Shown here: one piece after another, positions 43,287-52,477 of the stretch | How the letters are laid out: every line of letters begins with the position of its first letter | How positions within the stretch are numbered: position 1 is the first letter of the stretch | NCBI RefSeq assembly: GCF_028613635.1 | Contig: NZ_JAQRMY010000001.1 | Span: 910,331 to 974,330 of the forward strand | Length of the DNA: 64,000 nucleotides | Direction: 5' to 3' | Source of the DNA: Devosia sp. ZB163 | Lineage (GTDB): Bacteria; Pseudomonadota; Alphaproteobacteria; Rhizobiales; Devosiaceae | Program-made: the position numbers and the translations under genes | Notes under the pieces: generated by a model | The model's database searches: none | Seen by the model: the letters and a program-made list of their open reading frames with translations, nothing else | What the model was told of the DNA's origin: nothing

Positions 43287-44834
43287 ATGGGTCTCCTCGT
43301 CGAACAGGCCAGCAAGTCCTTCCCGGGCGTCCGCGCCCTCAGCAATGCCTCGCTCGAACTCGCCGACGGCGAGATCCATGCCCTGATGGGCGAGAACGGC
43401 GCCGGCAAGTCGACGCTCATCAAGATCATCACCGGTGTCCACCGCCCCGACGGCGGACGCCTCCTGCTGCACGGCGAGGAGGTCGCGTTCCACGCCCCGC
43501 GCGAGGCGATCAATCGCGGCATCGCCGCCGTCCACCAGGAGCGTAACCTCATCCCCCGCTTCTCGGTCGCCGAGAACCTGATGCTCGAGCGCCTGCCGAC
43601 ATCGCGCGGCCTCGTCGACTTCGCGGCCGTCGAACGCGAGGCCAGAAAGATGCTCGAGCTTGTCGGGCTCGACATCGATCCGCGCATCGAGGTGCGGCGG
43701 CTGAGCGTGGCGCAGATGCAGATGGTCGAGATCGCCAAGGCGCTCGGCCACCGGGCCCGCGTGCTGCTGCTCGACGAGCCCACTGCCTCGATCAGCGACA
43801 ACGAGGCCGAGAGCCTCTTCCGCCTCGTGCGCCAGCTGAAGGCGCAGGGTACGGCCATCCTCTTCGTCAGCCACAAGCTCGAGGAAGTGCTGTCGCTCTG
43901 CGATCGCGTCACCGTGCTGCGCGACGGCGAGACCACGCTCGCGGGCGCCAGCATGAAGGGCATGGCGCGCGGCGACCTCATCGAGGCGATGATCGGCCGC
44001 AAGGACCGCGCCGTGGTCGCCCGGCACCGCTCCGTCGCGGCCAACCCGGTCGTGTTCGAGGCCCGCGGTGTCGCCACCGCCTTCGGCCACCGCGACATCG
44101 ACCTGACGCTGCGCAAGGGCGAAATCCTCGGCCTCTACGGCCTCGTCGGCGCCGGCCGCACCGAACTGGCGCGTGCCCTCATCGGCAAGGACAAGGTCAC
44201 CTCGGGCGAAGTGCGGATCAAGGACCAGCCGGTCCGCATCCGCTCGGTCGAGCAGGCGATCCGCCAGCACCGGCTCGGCTATGTCAGCGAGGACCGCAAG
44301 TTCGAGGGCGTGATCCTCGCCCACCCGATCCGCAGCAACATCGCCTCGACCGTCTGGAACCGCATCGCCGCGGCGCTCGGCTTCATCACCGCAAAGCGCG
44401 AGGATCGGGTCGCGATGCCGCTCGCCACCCAGCTCGAAATTCGCACGCCCAACCTCGACCAGCTGGCGGGCAACCTGTCAGGCGGTAACCAGCAGAAGGT
44501 GTCGCTCGCCAAATGGCTGGCCGCCGAAGTCGACGTGCTCATCATCGACGAGCCGACGGTCGGCATCGACATCAAGACCAAGGGCTACTTCCACGAACTC
44601 ATCACCGGCCTCGCCGATGGCGGCCTCTCGATCATCCTGGTCTCGAGCGACATGCCGGAGATGGTGGCGCTGGCCGATCGCATCCTCGTCATGCACGACA
44701 AGCGCATCGTCGCCGGCTTCGACAACAGCCACGACTACGACACCGTGAGCCGCAGCATCATGGCTGCGATCCACGCTCAGTCGGGGGAAAGTGTCGAGAA
44801 GCCGGGGCAGGCCATGGCCGACGCCACGGCCTAG
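43287..44834 (+). CDS. Ribose-type ABC ATPase with two nucleotide-binding domains
   Basis: 515 residues, RbsA/XylG type. First domain: Walker A GENGAGKST at 35-43, LSVAQMQMV signature and VLLLDEPTASI Walker B. Second domain (from about 250): degenerate Walker A GLVGAGRTE as usual for the family, LSGGNQQKV signature and LIIDEPTVGIDI Walker B. Powers import by the upstream permeases. The C-terminal tail beyond residue 490 is variable. Closes the four-gene importer operon. Confidence 0.92.
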   Translation: MGLLVEQASKSFPGVRALSNASLELADGEIHALMGENGAGKSTLIKIITGVHRPDGGRLLLHGEEVAFHAPREAINRGIAAVHQERNLIPRFSVAENLMLERLPTSRGLVDFAAVEREARKMLELVGLDIDPRIEVRRLSVAQMQMVEIAKALGHRARVLLLDEPTASISDNEAESLFRLVRQLKAQGTAILFVSHKLEEVLSLCDRVTVLRDGETTLAGASMKGMARGDLIEAMIGRKDRAVVARHRSVAANPVVFEARGVATAFGHRDIDLTLRKGEILGLYGLVGAGRTELARALIGKDKVTSGEVRIKDQPVRIRSVEQAIRQHRLGYVSEDRKFEGVILAHPIRSNIASTVWNRIAAALGFITAKREDRVAMPLATQLEIRTPNLDQLAGNLSGGNQQKVSLAKWLAAEVDVLIIDEPTVGIDIKTKGYFHELITGLADGGLSIILVSSDMPEMVALADRILVMHDKRIVAGFDNSHDYDTVSRSIMAAIHAQSGESVEKPGQAMADATA

Positions 44835-44853
44835 CCGCCGGTGCGATGGGGCT

Positions 44854-45294
44854 TCAGTCCGGGTGCCAGGAGAAAAGGCTTCCCGCCCAGGCCAGCAGGC
44901 CGCCGCCCGAAACGTGGCGGCGCAGCCGTGCCGCGAGGTTGCGGCCGGTCATCGTGCCCATGTAGTGGCAGTCGCAGAGCAGCCGGTGAGCATCCTCATC
45001 GGTCATCTCGAAATAATCGAGAGCGTCGCCGAGTCGGGGACCGGCGAGACCGTCAGCACGCAGCACCGGATCGCGATACGCGAGGGCGAGCGGTGTGTTG
45101 TCGCCGCCGTAATAGGCCCGGCGCTCGTCCTCCGGCAGGTATTCGATCCGATACAGCGCTTCCAGCGGGCCGGAATACCGATCGAGCAGATCGGCCCAGC
45201 GCGTGATCCGCTCGCGGCGGGTCAGCGGGGTCACTGGATTCGCGGCAACGATCGCAGCTGCCTGGCGCAGTTCTTCGGGGCTTTGATGCTTCAT
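44854..45294 (-). CDS. Hypothetical protein, 146 residues
   Basis: Start at 45294 supported by GGAGG four bases before the ATG. Soluble, mostly helical, with SPEELRQAAAIVAANPVTPLTRRERITRWA and an ALYRIEYLPEDERRAYYGGDNTPLA segment, then FEMTDEDAHRLLCDCHYMG with two nearby cysteines, and a C-terminal RRHVSGGGLLAW. I recognise no family. It stands alone between the importer operon (convergent) and the third enolase-superfamily gene (divergent). Confidence 0.6.
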   Translation of the reverse strand: MKHQSPEELRQAAAIVAANPVTPLTRRERITRWADLLDRYSGPLEALYRIEYLPEDERRAYYGGDNTPLALAYRDPVLRADGLAGPRLGDALDYFEMTDEDAHRLLCDCHYMGTMTGRNLAARLRRHVSGGGLLAWAGSLFSWHPD

Positions 45295-45592
45295 GACGTC
45301 CTCCGTGGGCTTGGCACAGCCGTTTCCGTGGGCGAATTGTGCATCCGGTGTCCGTGTGCCTGTTTGGCCCGCGGGGCGACCAGTGGCGCTTAGCCTGGCC
45401 CTGCATGCCCGACGACGTTGCCCCCCAAAGTCGCCACAATCACGGCCAATCCCGAAGATGTGAGCGGACGCGAGGGGACCGTACGGGCCGATGGCGAAGC
45501 TGTGGGACTCGGCCATAGGAATCATTCCCCCCGACCGCCAAAAGCGGCTATACGCATGAACTGGTATGGTAGGGATTTTGAGGAGCTTCCCG

Positions 45593-46798
45593 TTGAAGAT
45601 TACAGACCTGAAGTGCGCGATCATCGCCAACAGCCCGGTGATCCGCATCACCACCGATGAGGGCATCACCGGTTGGAGCCAGATCGAGACCCCCAAGCCC
45701 TACGTGAAGCCGCAGGTGCTCCAGCTCAAGGACTGGATCGTCGGCCAGGACCCGCGCGACGTCGAGCGCGTCATGCGCCGCATCCGCGTGCGCGGCGGCT
45801 TCAAGCCGTTCGGCTCTGCCGTTTCGGCGATCGAGCATGCGCTGTGGGACATCGCCGGCAAGGCGGTCAACGCCCCGGTCTACCGCCTGCTCGGCGGCAA
45901 GGTGCGCGATCAGGTCCGCACCTATCGCACGCTCTACCAGGCCGAGGTGCCCGGCGGCGCCGACCACACGCCCGAGGGCTACAAGCGCTGGGCCGAGTAC
46001 GGCAAGTCGCTGAAGGGTGAGTTCACCCTGTTCAAGCTGCCGACCGCCTTCCACTCGTCCATGGTCCGCGACTTCCCCGACTACTTCTACGGCGAAGTCC
46101 AGCACGATGCGCCGTTCCCGTACCCGCACAAGGGCACGATGACCAAGGAAGGCTTCGACCACCTCGTCGCCTGCATCACCGCCGCCCGCGAGACGCTCGG
46201 CAAGGGCTACAACACCGCCGTTGACGCCGGCCCGGGCTTCATGCCGCTCGATGCACTGCGCCTCGCCAAGGCCGTCGAGCACCTGCACCTGATGTGGATC
46301 GAGGACTCGGTCACCGGCGACTACAGCCCTTACGTGAACCCCGACGTCTACAAGGACGTGACGCATCACACGACGACGCCGATCCACACCGGCGAGCAGA
46401 TCTACCTGCGCCAGCACTACAAGCAGCTGATCGAAAGCCATGCGGTCAACGTCATCGGCCCCGATCCCTGCGACATCGGCGGGCTCGCCGAGATCAAGTG
46501 GGTCGCCGAGCATGCGGACCTGCACGGCATCGCCATCGCGCCGCACGGCACCGCCAACGGCATCCTCGGCCTCGCCGCGCTGATCCAGGTCTGCGCCACC
46601 ATGCCGGACAACCTGATCGCCTTCGAGTACCCGGCCCGCTTCGAGCCGTTCTGGTACGACATCACCGAAGGCTTCGACGGCATGCCCGTGAAGGGCGGCC
46701 TGATCGACGTGCCGGATCGCCCGGGCCTCGGCGTCAACCTGATCGCCAAGGAAGCCAAGAAGTATCTCGAGGAAGGCGACGAGGACTTCTTCGACTGA
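45593..46798 (+). CDS. Enolase-superfamily (mandelate racemase/MLE group) enzyme, second type
   Basis: 401 residues from TTG at 45593, preceded by GAGGAG seven bases upstream; this gives KITDLKCAII as the N-terminus, the usual enolase-superfamily start, while an in-frame ATG 27 bp upstream has no ribosome site. Metal ligands: TAVDAGPGF (Asp), LMWIEDSV (Glu), HTGEQIY (Glu). Later DPCDIGGLAEIKW and IAIAPHGTANGILG place an Asp-His pair as in galactarate/galactonate-type dehydratases. Substrate is not predictable beyond a sugar acid. It is monocistronic and convergent with the acetyltransferase gene. Confidence 0.8.
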   Translation: MKITDLKCAIIANSPVIRITTDEGITGWSQIETPKPYVKPQVLQLKDWIVGQDPRDVERVMRRIRVRGGFKPFGSAVSAIEHALWDIAGKAVNAPVYRLLGGKVRDQVRTYRTLYQAEVPGGADHTPEGYKRWAEYGKSLKGEFTLFKLPTAFHSSMVRDFPDYFYGEVQHDAPFPYPHKGTMTKEGFDHLVACITAARETLGKGYNTAVDAGPGFMPLDALRLAKAVEHLHLMWIEDSVTGDYSPYVNPDVYKDVTHHTTTPIHTGEQIYLRQHYKQLIESHAVNVIGPDPCDIGGLAEIKWVAEHADLHGIAIAPHGTANGILGLAALIQVCATMPDNLIAFEYPARFEPFWYDITEGFDGMPVKGGLIDVPDRPGLGVNLIAKEAKKYLEEGDEDFFD

Positions 46799-46836
46799 TC
46801 GACCGAACCGGGGACGCCGCTGCGGCGGCGTCCTCC

Positions 46837-47670
46837 TCAGCCCAGCTCCAGCGTGGTGATGCCGAACACCTTGCCGGCGTCGACCACCGGGGCAGGGCCC
46901 CGGTACATCCGGGCCGTCGTGAAGCCCGGCGTCATGCCCAGGGCGACGAGCGCATCGCGGAAATGCGGCTGCGTGACCGGCACATCGATCTGCACCGGCC
47001 CATCCGCCTCCGCCACGAGATCGGCGAGAATGGCGAGCGCCGCGTCGCCGGAGCCTGCGAATAGCGGCCCGATCTTGCAGTCCGCCACGCAGCGACGCAG
47101 CACCCCGTAGCCCACGAGCCTCCCGCCCTCCATCAGCGCCCGGAACACCCGCGGCGGCTTGATCCAGGTTGCAAGGAACGCGCGACGCTCCTCCGGAAAG
47201 CAGACCCGGTCGAGCGCCGCGATCTTCTCGAACGATGCCTCCCCGACAGTTCGTCCCGCCGCCGCGCCCAAGTCCGGCCGCCCGCTGAGACGTACCGTCT
47301 CATAGGCCTTCACGAACCCCTTGCCGGCATAGTTCGCCTGCTGCTCCGGTACCCCGTCGAGCCCGATCGTGCGCCCTGCAAGCCGCGCCATGCCCGCATC
47401 CCACACGGAGCGGCCATGCCCGCGGCCCCGGAACTCGGGGCGGCAGATATAGAGCCCGATGAAGCCGAAACTCGCCCCGTAGCGGACCGCCGAAATACCG
47501 GCGACGAACGCGTCATCGACGAAAGCTCCGAGAAACCCCTCCGGATCGGCCGCGCGGAACGCCGCCGCGTCGCCGATGCCCGGGTTCCAGCCCTCCGCGG
47601 CCGCCCAGCCGACCAGCGTCGCGACCTCCGGTCCCGAGAGTGTGCGAACGTGCCGGCTGCCATCACTCAT
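46837..47670 (-). CDS. GNAT-family N-acetyltransferase with a C-terminal domain
   Basis: 277 residues. N-terminal GNAT fold with the acetyl-CoA loop CRPEFRGRGHGRSVWDAG (Q/RxxGxG/A type) around residue 78. The C-terminal half (from about 140) resembles the second GNAT-like domain of YitH-type acetyltransferases (RAFLATWIKPPRVFRALMEGGRLVGYGVLRR). Substrate unknown. Stands between the enolase gene (convergent) and the kdp promoter region (divergent). Confidence 0.8.
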   Translation of the reverse strand: MSDGSRHVRTLSGPEVATLVGWAAAEGWNPGIGDAAAFRAADPEGFLGAFVDDAFVAGISAVRYGASFGFIGLYICRPEFRGRGHGRSVWDAGMARLAGRTIGLDGVPEQQANYAGKGFVKAYETVRLSGRPDLGAAAGRTVGEASFEKIAALDRVCFPEERRAFLATWIKPPRVFRALMEGGRLVGYGVLRRCVADCKIGPLFAGSGDAALAILADLVAEADGPVQIDVPVTQPHFRDALVALGMTPGFTTARMYRGPAPVVDAGKVFGITTLELG

Positions 47671-47734
47671 GCATCACCTCCGAACGGGGTGACGGCGACG
47701 GTAGCACTCCGGCTCAACCGCACAAGCAGCGCCC

Positions 47735-47752
47735 CCTTATGAAATCCTTATG
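47735..47752 (+). promoter_or_regulatory. Direct repeat CCTTATG, period 11 bp, upstream of kdp
   Basis: CCTTATG at 47735-47741 and again at 47746-47752, separated by AAAT. OmpR/PhoB-class regulators bind direct repeats with an 11-bp period, and KdpE belongs to that class. It lies about 80 bp before the first kdp micro-ORF and KdpE is encoded at the end of this operon. Confidence 0.55.
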
Positions 47753-47830
47753 TGCCTGCCCCGCCTTCGCAATCGAACCCTGAGGGGCCAAGCCCGACAT
47801 ATCCGCCAGTCTCAATCGTGGAGCGTCGAC

Positions 47831-47914
47831 ATGCTCGATCTCGTCTACCTGGCGCTCGGCGCCGGGATCCTCATCGCGCTCGGCATCTATGCCCGGGCCA
47901 TCGGCAAGCTCTGA
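47831..47914 (+). CDS. 27-residue membrane peptide upstream of kdpF
   Basis: ATG at 47831, 27 codons, TGA at 47912. One hydrophobic helix (LDLVYLALGAGILIALGIYA) and a basic end (RAIGKL). The gene is followed after 10 bp by kdpF. Similar very short hydrophobic ORFs precede kdpF in other proteobacteria, so it is probably translated, but its role is unknown. It could be a second KdpF-like stabiliser or a leader peptide. Confidence 0.5.
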   Translation: MLDLVYLALGAGILIALGIYARAIGKL

Positions 47915-47924
47915 GGTGCAGCCC

Positions 47925-48011
47925 ATGTTCGAGCTCGTTCTCGGTTTCGTCGTGGTTGCCGGGCTCGCGATCTACCTGGTCGTGACGCTCATCGCGCCCG
48001 AGCGCTTCTGA
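47925..48011 (+). CDS. kdpF: KdpF, small subunit of the potassium-transporting ATPase
   Basis: 28 residues, one membrane helix, ending in the typical LIAPERF (KdpF proteins end with a PERF-type motif). KdpF stabilises the KdpABC complex in the membrane. It is placed directly before kdpA, as expected, with a hairpin element between them. Confidence 0.85.
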   Translation: MFELVLGFVVVAGLAIYLVVTLIAPERF

Positions 48012-48012
48012 A

Positions 48013-48055
48013 GCGGGATCAGGAAAAGTTGCAGACTTTTCCGGTTCGATCCCGC
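48013..48055. repeat. Two-arm palindrome between kdpF and kdpA
   Basis: GCGGGATC (48013-48020) and GGAAAAGT (48022-48029) pair with ACTTTTCC (48035-48042) and GATCCCGC (48048-48055) around a TGCAG loop. Similar GGATC..GGAAAAGT palindromes are scattered in intergenic regions of Rhizobiales. Inside an operon it could stabilise or process the mRNA; no T-run follows, so it is not a simple terminator. Confidence 0.75.
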
Positions 48056-48123
48056 GCCAACAGACAAGAAGGGTCCGCAGCAGCTTCCGGGAAGCTGATG
48101 CGGCCTAAGCGGAGTTCCTTCCA

Positions 48124-49833
48124 ATGACCCTTATGGGATGGCTGCAGATCGGCCTCATGGTCGCTGCGGTCGCGCTGGTGGTCAAACCACTCGGCATCTA
48201 CATGGCGCGCGTGTTCACGGGGGAGCGCACGTTCCTCACGCCGGTGCTCTCGCCCGTCGAGACGCTGTTCTACGGCATCTCCGGCGTCGACCGGAAACGG
48301 GAGCAGGGCTGGCTCGGCTACACCTTCGCCATGCTCGCCTTCGCCATCGCGGGTTTCGTCACGCTCTACCTGATCCTGAGGTTCCAGGATCTGCTGCCGC
48401 TCAACCCGCAGGGCTTTGCGGGCGTGGCACCGGACCTCGCCTTCAACACCGCGGTCAGCTTCGTCACCAACACCAACTGGCAGTCCTATGCGGGCGAGTC
48501 GACGATGAGCAATTTCAGCCAGATGGCTGGGCTCGCCGTGCACAACTTCGTCTCGGGCGCCACCGGCATCGCGCTGGCCATGGCGCTGACCCGCGCCTTC
48601 ATGCGCTCGGGCGCCGAGACCGTGGGCAATTTCTGGGTCGATCTGACCCGGGCGACGCTCTACATCCTGCTGCCCATCGCCATTCTCATCACCATCGCCT
48701 TCATGGCCCTCGGCCTGCCGCAGACCCTCGATGGCTCGGTGACCGTGACGACGCTCGAGGGCGCGCAACAGACGCTCGCCATCGGCCCCATCGCCAGCCA
48801 GGAAGCCATCAAGCAGCTCGGCACCAACGGCGGCGGGTTCCTCAACGCCAATGCCGCGCATCCGTTCGAGAACCCCAACATCATCTCGAACTTCATCAAC
48901 ATCTTCGCCATGCTGGCGGTGGGCGCATCGCTGGTCTACTCGTTCGGCGAGATGGTGAAGAACCGCCGCCAGGGCTGGGCCATCCTCTCGGTCATGGGCA
49001 TCCTGCTGCTCACCGGCATCTGCTTCATCTACTGGGCCGAAACCTACGGCAATCCCATCCTCAGCAGCCTCGGCCTCGATCCGTCCATGGGCAACATGGA
49101 GGGCAAGGAGGTCCGCTTCGGCCAGGCCGCGACGGCGCTCTACGCCGGCGTCACCACCGGTGTCTCCGACGGTGGCGTCAACGGCATGCACGGCTCGTTC
49201 ACCGGGCTCGGCGGGCTCGTGCCGATGTTCCTCATCCAGCTCGGCGAGATCCTGCCCGGCGGCGTCGGCTCCGGCCTCTACGGCATGCTGGTGTTCGCAG
49301 TCCTCGCCGTCTTCGTCGCCGGCCTCATGGTCGGCCGCACGCCGGAGCTGCTCGGCAAGAAGATCGAGGCGCGCGAGATGAAGTACGCCATGCTCGCCGT
49401 CCTCGTCCTGCCGCTCTCGATCCTCGGCTTCACCGCACTGTCGGCCGTTCTCCCCTTCGCCGTCTCCTCGATCGGCACCGGCGGCCCGCATGGGCTGAGC
49501 GAGATCCTCTATGCCTTCACTTCGGCGACCGGCAACAACGGCTCGGCCTTCGGCGGCCTCTCGGCCAACACCCCGTGGTTCAACACCACGCTCGGCATCG
49601 CCATGCTGCTCGGCCGCTTCGCCTACGTCGTGCCGGTGATGGCGATCGCGGGTTCCCTCGTCACGAAGACCAAGGTGCCGGCCTCCACGGGCACCTTCCC
49701 CACCGACCGGCCGCTCTTCGTCGGCCTCCTCATCGGCATCATCCTCATCCTGGGCGGCCTGCAGTTCTTCCCCGCACTCGCCCTCGGCCCCATCGTCGAG
49801 CATTTCCTGATGCTCGCCGGCCAGACCTTCTGA
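48124..49833 (+). CDS. kdpA: KdpA, potassium-binding subunit
   Basis: 569 residues, about ten membrane helices, with the four K+-selectivity-filter loops of the family. [17 protein letters not shown]-like [42 protein letters not shown] and [20 protein letters not shown] are the recognisable filter regions. KdpA forms the channel through which K+ reaches KdpB. The longer overlapping frames on either strand here are shadows. Confidence 0.97.
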   Translation: MTLMGWLQIGLMVAAVALVVKPLGIYMARVFTGERTFLTPVLSPVETLFYGISGVDRKREQGWLGYTFAMLAFAIAGFVTLYLILRFQDLLPLNPQGFAGVAPDLAFNTAVSFVTNTNWQSYAGESTMSNFSQMAGLAVHNFVSGATGIALAMALTRAFMRSGAETVGNFWVDLTRATLYILLPIAILITIAFMALGLPQTLDGSVTVTTLEGAQQTLAIGPIASQEAIKQLGTNGGGFLNANAAHPFENPNIISNFINIFAMLAVGASLVYSFGEMVKNRRQGWAILSVMGILLLTGICFIYWAETYGNPILSSLGLDPSMGNMEGKEVRFGQAATALYAGVTTGVSDGGVNGMHGSFTGLGGLVPMFLIQLGEILPGGVGSGLYGMLVFAVLAVFVAGLMVGRTPELLGKKIEAREMKYAMLAVLVLPLSILGFTALSAVLPFAVSSIGTGGPHGLSEILYAFTSATGNNGSAFGGLSANTPWFNTTLGIAMLLGRFAYVVPVMAIAGSLVTKTKVPASTGTFPTDRPLFVGLLIGIILILGGLQFFPALALGPIVEHFLMLAGQTF

Positions 49834-49840
49834 GTTCAAA

Positions 49841-51889
49841 ATGGCCACCAAAGCGAAAACCCTCTCGATCCTCGACCCGGCCCTCCTCGGGCCGGCCCTG
49901 ATCGGCGCCTTCAGAAAGCTCGACCCGCGCCAGCTGGTCCGCAACCCGGTGATCTTCGTCACCGAGATCGTGGCCGTGGTCGTCACCATCATGTTCGTCC
50001 GCGATCTGCTGAGCGTGCCATCCGAAGCTGCCTTCTCCGGCCAGATCGCCGCCTGGCTCTGGTTCACCGTGCTTTTCGCGACCTTCGCCGAAGCCGTCGC
50101 CGAAGGCCGCGGCAAGGCGCAGGCCGACAGCCTCCGGCGCACCAAGTCGCAGCTCGTCGCCAAGCGGCTGAAATCGGGGGAGGGGATGGCCTACGACACC
50201 GTCCCCGCCACGGACCTGCGCATCGGCAACGTCGTCCTCGTCGAAGCCGGCGACATGATCCCCGGCGACGGCGAAGTGGTCGAGGGCGTCGCCTCAGTCA
50301 ACGAAAGCGCCATCACCGGCGAGTCCGCTCCCGTCATCCGCGAGTCGGGCGGCGACCGCTCGGCGGTCACCGGCGGCACCACCGTCCTCTCGGACTGGAT
50401 CAAGGTGCGCATCTCCACCATGCCCGGCGAAACCTTCGTCGACCGCATGATCGCGCTCATCGAGGGCGCCAAGCGCCAGAAGACGCCCAACGAGATCGCG
50501 CTCTCGATCCTTCTCTCGGGCCTGACCCTGGTCTTCCTCATCGCCGTCGCTACGCTCTCCGGCCTCGCCGCCTATTCGGGGACCATCGTCGGCATCACCG
50601 TGCTCGCCGCGCTCTTCATCACCCTCATCCCGACGACCATCGGTGGCCTCCTCTCGGCCATCGGCATCGCCGGCATGGACCGGCTCATCCGCTTCAACGT
50701 CATCGCCACCTCCGGTCGTGCCGTCGAGGCCGCCGGCGACGTCGATACGCTGCTGCTCGACAAGACCGGCACCATCACCTTCGGCAACCGCATGGCGACA
50801 GAATTCCTGCCCGTCCCCGGCGTCAGCGAGAAGGACCTCGCCGAGGCGGCCCAACTCGCGAGCCTCGCCGACGAGACCCCCGAGGGCCGCTCGATCGTCG
50901 CCCTCGCCAAGGCTGATTTCGATCTCGCCGAACGGGATGTCATCGCGCTCGGCGGCAAGCCCATCGCCTTCTCCGCCGAAACCCGCATCTCGGGCGTCGA
51001 CCTCGGCCCCCGCTCGCTCCGCAAAGGCGCGGTGGATGCGATCCTTCGCTTCGCCGGCCTCGCCGCCGCCAACGCCCCGCAGGCGTTCAACGCCGCGGTC
51101 GAGGCCGTCGCCCGCACCGGCGGCACCCCCCTCGGCGTCGCCGACGGCAACCGGCTGCTCGGCGTGGTGCATCTGAAGGACGTCGTGAAGCCCGGCATCA
51201 AGGATCGCTTCGCCGAACTGCGTGCCATGGGCATCAAGACCGTGATGGTCACCGGCGACAATCCGATCACTGCCGCCGCCATCGCCTCGGAGGCCGGTGT
51301 CGACACTTTCCTCGCCGAAGCCACGCCCGAGCAGAAGCTCGACTACATCCGCACCGAGCAGAAGGGCGGCCGGCTCATCGCCATGGCCGGCGACGGCACC
51401 AACGACGCCCCGGCGCTCGCCCAGGCCGATGTCGGCGTCGCCATGCAGACCGGCACCCAGGCCGCCCGCGAGGCCGGCAACATGGTCGATCTGGATTCCT
51501 CGCCCACCAAGCTCATCCAGATCGTCGAGATCGGCAAGCAGATCCTCATGACCCGGGGCTCGCTCACCACCTTCTCGATCGCCAACGACGTCGCCAAGTA
51601 CTTCGCCATCATCCCGGCGCTGTTCGTGGTGACCTACCCGCAGCTCAACGCCCTCAACATCATGGGCCTGACCTCGCCGAGGTCCGCGATCCTCTCGGCC
51701 ATCATCTTCAACGCGCTCGTCATCGTCGCCTTGATCCCGCTCGCCCTGCGCGGCGTCTCCTACAAGCCGGTCGGCGCCGCGGCCCTGCTGCGCCGCAACC
51801 TGCTCGTCTACGGGCTCGGCGGGCTCATCGTGCCGTTCATCGGCATCAAGCTGGTCGACATTGTCGTCACGGCTCTCCATCTGGTGTGA
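49841..51889 (+). CDS. kdpB: KdpB, P-type ATPase subunit
   Basis: 682 residues, type IA P-ATPase. Phosphorylation motif [11 protein letters not shown] at Asp307 (same number as in E. coli), actuator ITGESAPV, and hinge VTGDNPITA followed by [21 protein letters not shown]. It hydrolyses ATP to drive K+ through KdpA. It follows kdpA after 7 bp. Confidence 0.97.
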   Translation: MATKAKTLSILDPALLGPALIGAFRKLDPRQLVRNPVIFVTEIVAVVVTIMFVRDLLSVPSEAAFSGQIAAWLWFTVLFATFAEAVAEGRGKAQADSLRRTKSQLVAKRLKSGEGMAYDTVPATDLRIGNVVLVEAGDMIPGDGEVVEGVASVNESAITGESAPVIRESGGDRSAVTGGTTVLSDWIKVRISTMPGETFVDRMIALIEGAKRQKTPNEIALSILLSGLTLVFLIAVATLSGLAAYSGTIVGITVLAALFITLIPTTIGGLLSAIGIAGMDRLIRFNVIATSGRAVEAAGDVDTLLLDKTGTITFGNRMATEFLPVPGVSEKDLAEAAQLASLADETPEGRSIVALAKADFDLAERDVIALGGKPIAFSAETRISGVDLGPRSLRKGAVDAILRFAGLAAANAPQAFNAAVEAVARTGGTPLGVADGNRLLGVVHLKDVVKPGIKDRFAELRAMGIKTVMVTGDNPITAAAIASEAGVDTFLAEATPEQKLDYIRTEQKGGRLIAMAGDGTNDAPALAQADVGVAMQTGTQAAREAGNMVDLDSSPTKLIQIVEIGKQILMTRGSLTTFSIANDVAKYFAIIPALFVVTYPQLNALNIMGLTSPRSAILSAIIFNALVIVALIPLALRGVSYKPVGAAALLRRNLLVYGLGGLIVPFIGIKLVDIVVTALHLV

Positions 51890-51898
51890 GGCAACAAA

Positions 51899-52477
51899 AT
51901 GCTGCAGTCCATTCGTCCCGCCATCGCCATGACCGCGCTGTTCACCCTGCTCCTCGGCCTCGCCTATCCCCTCGCCATGACCGGCATCGGCCAGACCGCC
52001 TTCCCGGCAGCCGCCAATGGCAGCCTGATCGTCAGGGAGGGGGTCGCCGTCGGCTCCGCCCTGGTCGGCCAGAACTTCAGCGAGCCCCGCTACTTCTGGC
52101 CGCGCCCCTCGGCCGCCGGCGCTGGCTACGATGGCATGGCCTCGTCGGGTTCCAACCTCGGCCCCACCAGCCAGAAGCTCAAGGACCGGACCGCCGAGAC
52201 CGTCGCCGCGCTGCGGGACTCCGGCATTTCCGCTCCGCTGCCCGCCGACGCCGCCACTGCCTCGGGCTCGGGACTCGATCCCGACATCTCTCCCGCCTAT
52301 GCTCGGCTGCAGGTGGCCCGCGTCGCTGCGGCGCGCGCGCTGCCGGACGATAGGGTAGCCCAGTTGGTCGAGCAGTCCGTCGAGACCCCGCTGTTCGGCT
52401 TCCTGGGCGAAGAGAGGGTCAACGTGCTGAAGCTCAACCTGGCGCTCGACGCACTGGCCTCCAGCCCGGCGAACTGA
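51899..52477 (+). CDS. kdpC: KdpC subunit
   Basis: 192 residues, one N-terminal membrane helix (ALFTLLLGLAYPLAMTGIGQ), then a periplasmic domain with the family motifs LVGQNFSEPRYFWPRPSAAG and SGSGLDPDISPAYA. It raises the ATPase's potassium affinity. Its stop codon overlaps the kdpD start (52477). Confidence 0.96.
   Translation: MLQSIRPAIAMTALFTLLLGLAYPLAMTGIGQTAFPAAANGSLIVREGVAVGSALVGQNFSEPRYFWPRPSAAGAGYDGMASSGSNLGPTSQKLKDRTAETVAALRDSGISAPLPADAATASGSGLDPDISPAYARLQVARVAAARALPDDRVAQLVEQSVETPLFGFLGEERVNVLKLNLALDALASSPAN

Noticed and set aside
44513-44965. A 150-codon frame over the end of the ribose-type ATPase
   Set aside because: Overlaps the certain ATPase gene in another frame with Arg/His-rich translation.
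46294-47064. A 256-codon plus-strand frame over the end of the enolase gene
   Set aside because: Arg/His-rich +1 shadow of the real enolase-superfamily gene, continuing antisense to the acetyltransferase gene.
48019-50163. A 714-codon minus-strand frame across kdpA/kdpB
   Set aside because: Complementary to kdpA and kdpB, which are certain; no recognisable motifs of its own.
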